From NCBI GenBank assembly GCA_024636975.1, contig JAGXGA010000050.1, forward strand, positions 1-64,000: a DNA stretch of 64,000 bases, in the 5' to 3' direction. The notes below the pieces were generated by a model. It saw nothing but the letters and a program-made list of their open reading frames with translations, ran no database searches and was not told the DNA's origin. The translations under genes and the position numbers were made by a program. Each line of letters opens with the position of its first letter. Within the stretch, counting starts at the first letter, position 1. This DNA is from Mariniphaga sp. (lineage in GTDB: Bacteria; Bacteroidota; Bacteroidia; Bacteroidales; Prolixibacteraceae). Shown here one piece after another: positions 62,299-64,000 of this stretch.

Positions 62299-64000
62299 AT
62301 GTGTGGAATTGTATGTGCATTTGACTTAAAAACCGGCAGTCAGCAATTGCGGCCGCGGGTTCTGGAGATGTCGAAAAAATTAAGGCACCGCGGTCCCGAC
62401 TGGTCGGGTATTTATTGTGGTGAAAAAGCGCTGATCGCCCACGAACGACTGGCTATCGTGGATCCGGAGTCGGGAGGACAGCCGCTTTACAGTAAGGACC
62501 GGAAGCTGATATTGGGAGTAAATGGTGAGATTTACAACCATCGTGAGATCAGGAAACAGTTTGAAGGGAGCTATGAATTTATGACCGGTTCCGACTGTGA
62601 AGTGATACTTGCACTGTATCATGAGAAAAAGGAAAAGTTCCTGGACGATTTAAACGGCATCTTTGCTTTCGGGCTTTACGATGAGGCCGAAGATGCTTAC
62701 CTCATTGCCCGCGATCACATTGGTATCATCCCGTTGTACCAGGGGTGGGATGAGTTTGGTAATTATTATATAGCATCGGAACTGAAGGCGCTGGAAGGAT
62801 TATGCAAAAAAATTGCGGAATTCCCTCCCGGGCACTATCTCTACAGTAAAGATGGTGAATTAAAGCGCTGGTATTCCCGCGACTGGATGGAATACGATAA
62901 GGTGAAGGATAATCCTGCCGACATTGATGAACTTTCGAAGGCGCTTGAAGATGCTGTACACCGCCAGTTGATGTCGGATGTGCCATATGGGGTACTATTG
63001 TCGGGCGGCCTTGATTCCTCCATCACCTCTGCCCTGGCAAAAAAGTTTGCAGCAAAACGCATCGAGGAAAACGATCAGAAGGACGCATGGTGGCCCCAGC
63101 TGCATTCTTTTGTAATAGGTCTGGAAGGATCACCCGATCTGGCTGCTGCCCGAAAGGTGGCCGATCATATTGGGACCATACATCATGAAATTAATTACAC
63201 CATACAGGAAGGTCTCGATGCTATCCGCGATGTAATATACCATATTGAAACGTATGATGTAACAACTATCCGTGCATCAACTCCTATGTACATGATTGCA
63301 CGGGTAATTCGCTCTATGGGCATTAAAATGGTGCTTACAGGTGAAGGAGCTGATGAGATTTTTGGCGGATACCTTTATTTTCATAAGGCACCTAACGCTG
63401 AAGAATTTCATAAAGAGAGTGTAAGGAAAGTCAGCCGCCTGCATCTTTATGATTGCCTGAGGGCTAATAAATCTCTGGCTTCGTGGGGTGTTGAAGGCCG
63501 TGTGCCTTTCCTTGATAAAGAGTTTATGGATGTGGCCATGCGGTTTAACCCCGAAGAAAAAATGGCCAAAAACGGCCGGATGGAAAAATGGTGCCTGCGC
63601 AAAGGCTTTGAAAAATACCTGCCCGAAAGTGTTGCATGGCGACAGAAAGAACAGTTTTCGGATGGAGTGGGGTATGGCTGGATTGATACTTTGAAACAGA
63701 TTGCCCGCGAGCAGGTGACCGACGAAATGATGGAGAATGCCCGCTTCCGTTTCCCGGTAAACACCCCAAGAAGTAAGGAGGAATATATGTACCGTACCAT
63801 TTTTAGCGAACACTTTCCTTCCGATCAGGCAGCTGCATGTGTGCCTTCGGTACCGTCAATTGCCTGCAGCACCGGTGAAGCGCTGGCATGGGACAAGTCA
63901 TTTCAAAATAATGCCGATCCATCGGGCAGGGCGGTTAATTCAGTCCATTTGCAGGGAACGGTCTTTGATGATATGAAACCAAAACAATCACAGCCGACAA
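62299..64000 (+). CDS. asnB: Asparagine synthase B (glutamine-hydrolysing), partial
   Basis: 567 codons visible, open at the right edge. The N-terminus MCGIV gives Cys2, the nucleophile of the Ntn glutaminase domain. RHRGPDWSG, HERLAIVD and NGEIYNH follow. The synthetase domain has the ATP loop LLSGGLDSS at 234-242, LTGEGADEIFGGY and GRVPFLDKEF. The enzyme makes asparagine from aspartate, ATP and glutamine. The final visible part (about residue 525 on) is beyond the conserved domain and has no stop, so the C-terminus lies outside the window. ATG at 62299 is the only start giving Cys2. Confidence 0.95.
   Translation, partial: MCGIVCAFDLKTGSQQLRPRVLEMSKKLRHRGPDWSGIYCGEKALIAHERLAIVDPESGGQPLYSKDRKLILGVNGEIYNHREIRKQFEGSYEFMTGSDCEVILALYHEKKEKFLDDLNGIFAFGLYDEAEDAYLIARDHIGIIPLYQGWDEFGNYYIASELKALEGLCKKIAEFPPGHYLYSKDGELKRWYSRDWMEYDKVKDNPADIDELSKALEDAVHRQLMSDVPYGVLLSGGLDSSITSALAKKFAAKRIEENDQKDAWWPQLHSFVIGLEGSPDLAAARKVADHIGTIHHEINYTIQEGLDAIRDVIYHIETYDVTTIRASTPMYMIARVIRSMGIKMVLTGEGADEIFGGYLYFHKAPNAEEFHKESVRKVSRLHLYDCLRANKSLASWGVEGRVPFLDKEFMDVAMRFNPEEKMAKNGRMEKWCLRKGFEKYLPESVAWRQKEQFSDGVGYGWIDTLKQIAREQVTDEMMENARFRFPVNTPRSKEEYMYRTIFSEHFPSDQAAACVPSVPSIACSTGEALAWDKSFQNNADPSGRAVNSVHLQGTVFDDMKPKQSQPT

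Noticed and set aside
1-64000. tRNA, rRNA, transposase genes and prophage genes
   Set aside because: None was seen on either strand on reading; a dedicated tRNA scan could not be run.

Overview
The window looks like a chromosomal segment of a Bacteroidota bacterium. The signs are three proteins ending in type IX secretion (T9SS) C-terminal sorting domains, a periplasmic-propeller histidine kinase, a fused CcsB/CcsA cytochrome c assembly protein, AT-rich spacers, mostly weak Shine-Dalgarno sites and candidate TAnnTTTG -7 promoter boxes. The mixture of plant-glycan hydrolases, multihaem cytochromes and sugar ABC import would suit a free-living Marinilabiliales/Prolixibacteraceae-type organism, but that placement is inference. 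No rRNA, tRNA, CRISPR array, transposase or SusC/SusD pair was seen.

Layout. 0-3 kb: a pentahaem cytochrome c and a haem-tagged outer-membrane barrel on the minus strand. 3-9 kb: a T9SS cargo protein, a secreted FSMP-domain protein and CcsBA. 9-18 kb: acyl-CoA ligase, TPR histidine kinase flanked by two diverged copies of an 80-bp repeat, alpha/beta hydrolase, GH9 glycosidase, then a gene-free stretch with two large palindromes. 18-32 kb: small membrane protein, Rossmann oxidoreductases, a propeller histidine kinase divergent from three secreted TIM-barrel glycosidases (one GH140-like), a secreted protein built of 31-residue repeats, and an aldo/keto reductase.

32.5-49.5 kb: a co-directional minus-strand block of 15 genes read from a DeoR-type regulator at 49.4 kb: two DUF1593 (nucleoside-hydrolase-like, Sde182 type) proteins, a DUF5060/DUF4038 glycosidase lipoprotein, an FGGY kinase, a fucose/arabinose-isomerase-family enzyme, transketolase N-half, a truncated DUF1593 gene, a DUF1593 gene, transketolase C-half, a ribose-type ABC importer (binding protein, DUF2291, ATPase, permease) and a last DUF1593 gene. 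Read as a pathway, secreted furanosidase-like proteins would release a pentose, the ABC system would import it, and isomerase, kinase and a dedicated transketolase would convert it. This gene set matches the published isomerase/apulose kinase/split transketolase route for D-apiose, so a furanose (apiose-like) utilisation locus using nucleoside-hydrolase-fold proteins as glycosidases is the main hypothesis. A 9+9 bp palindrome upstream of the regulator and a direct repeat just downstream of it are candidate operators.

49.7-64 kb: an ECF sigma factor with a PepSY-like protein and an overlooked 33-residue membrane peptide; a coiled-coil lipoprotein with two L,D-transpeptidases and an unknown membrane protein; a secreted nucleoside hydrolase with a secreted xylose-isomerase-like TIM barrel and an AI-2E family transporter; a PQQ-propeller lipoprotein; a DUF302 protein; an 848-residue cupredoxin/T9SS protein with six near-identical 105-residue repeats; and the 5' part of asnB running off the right edge.
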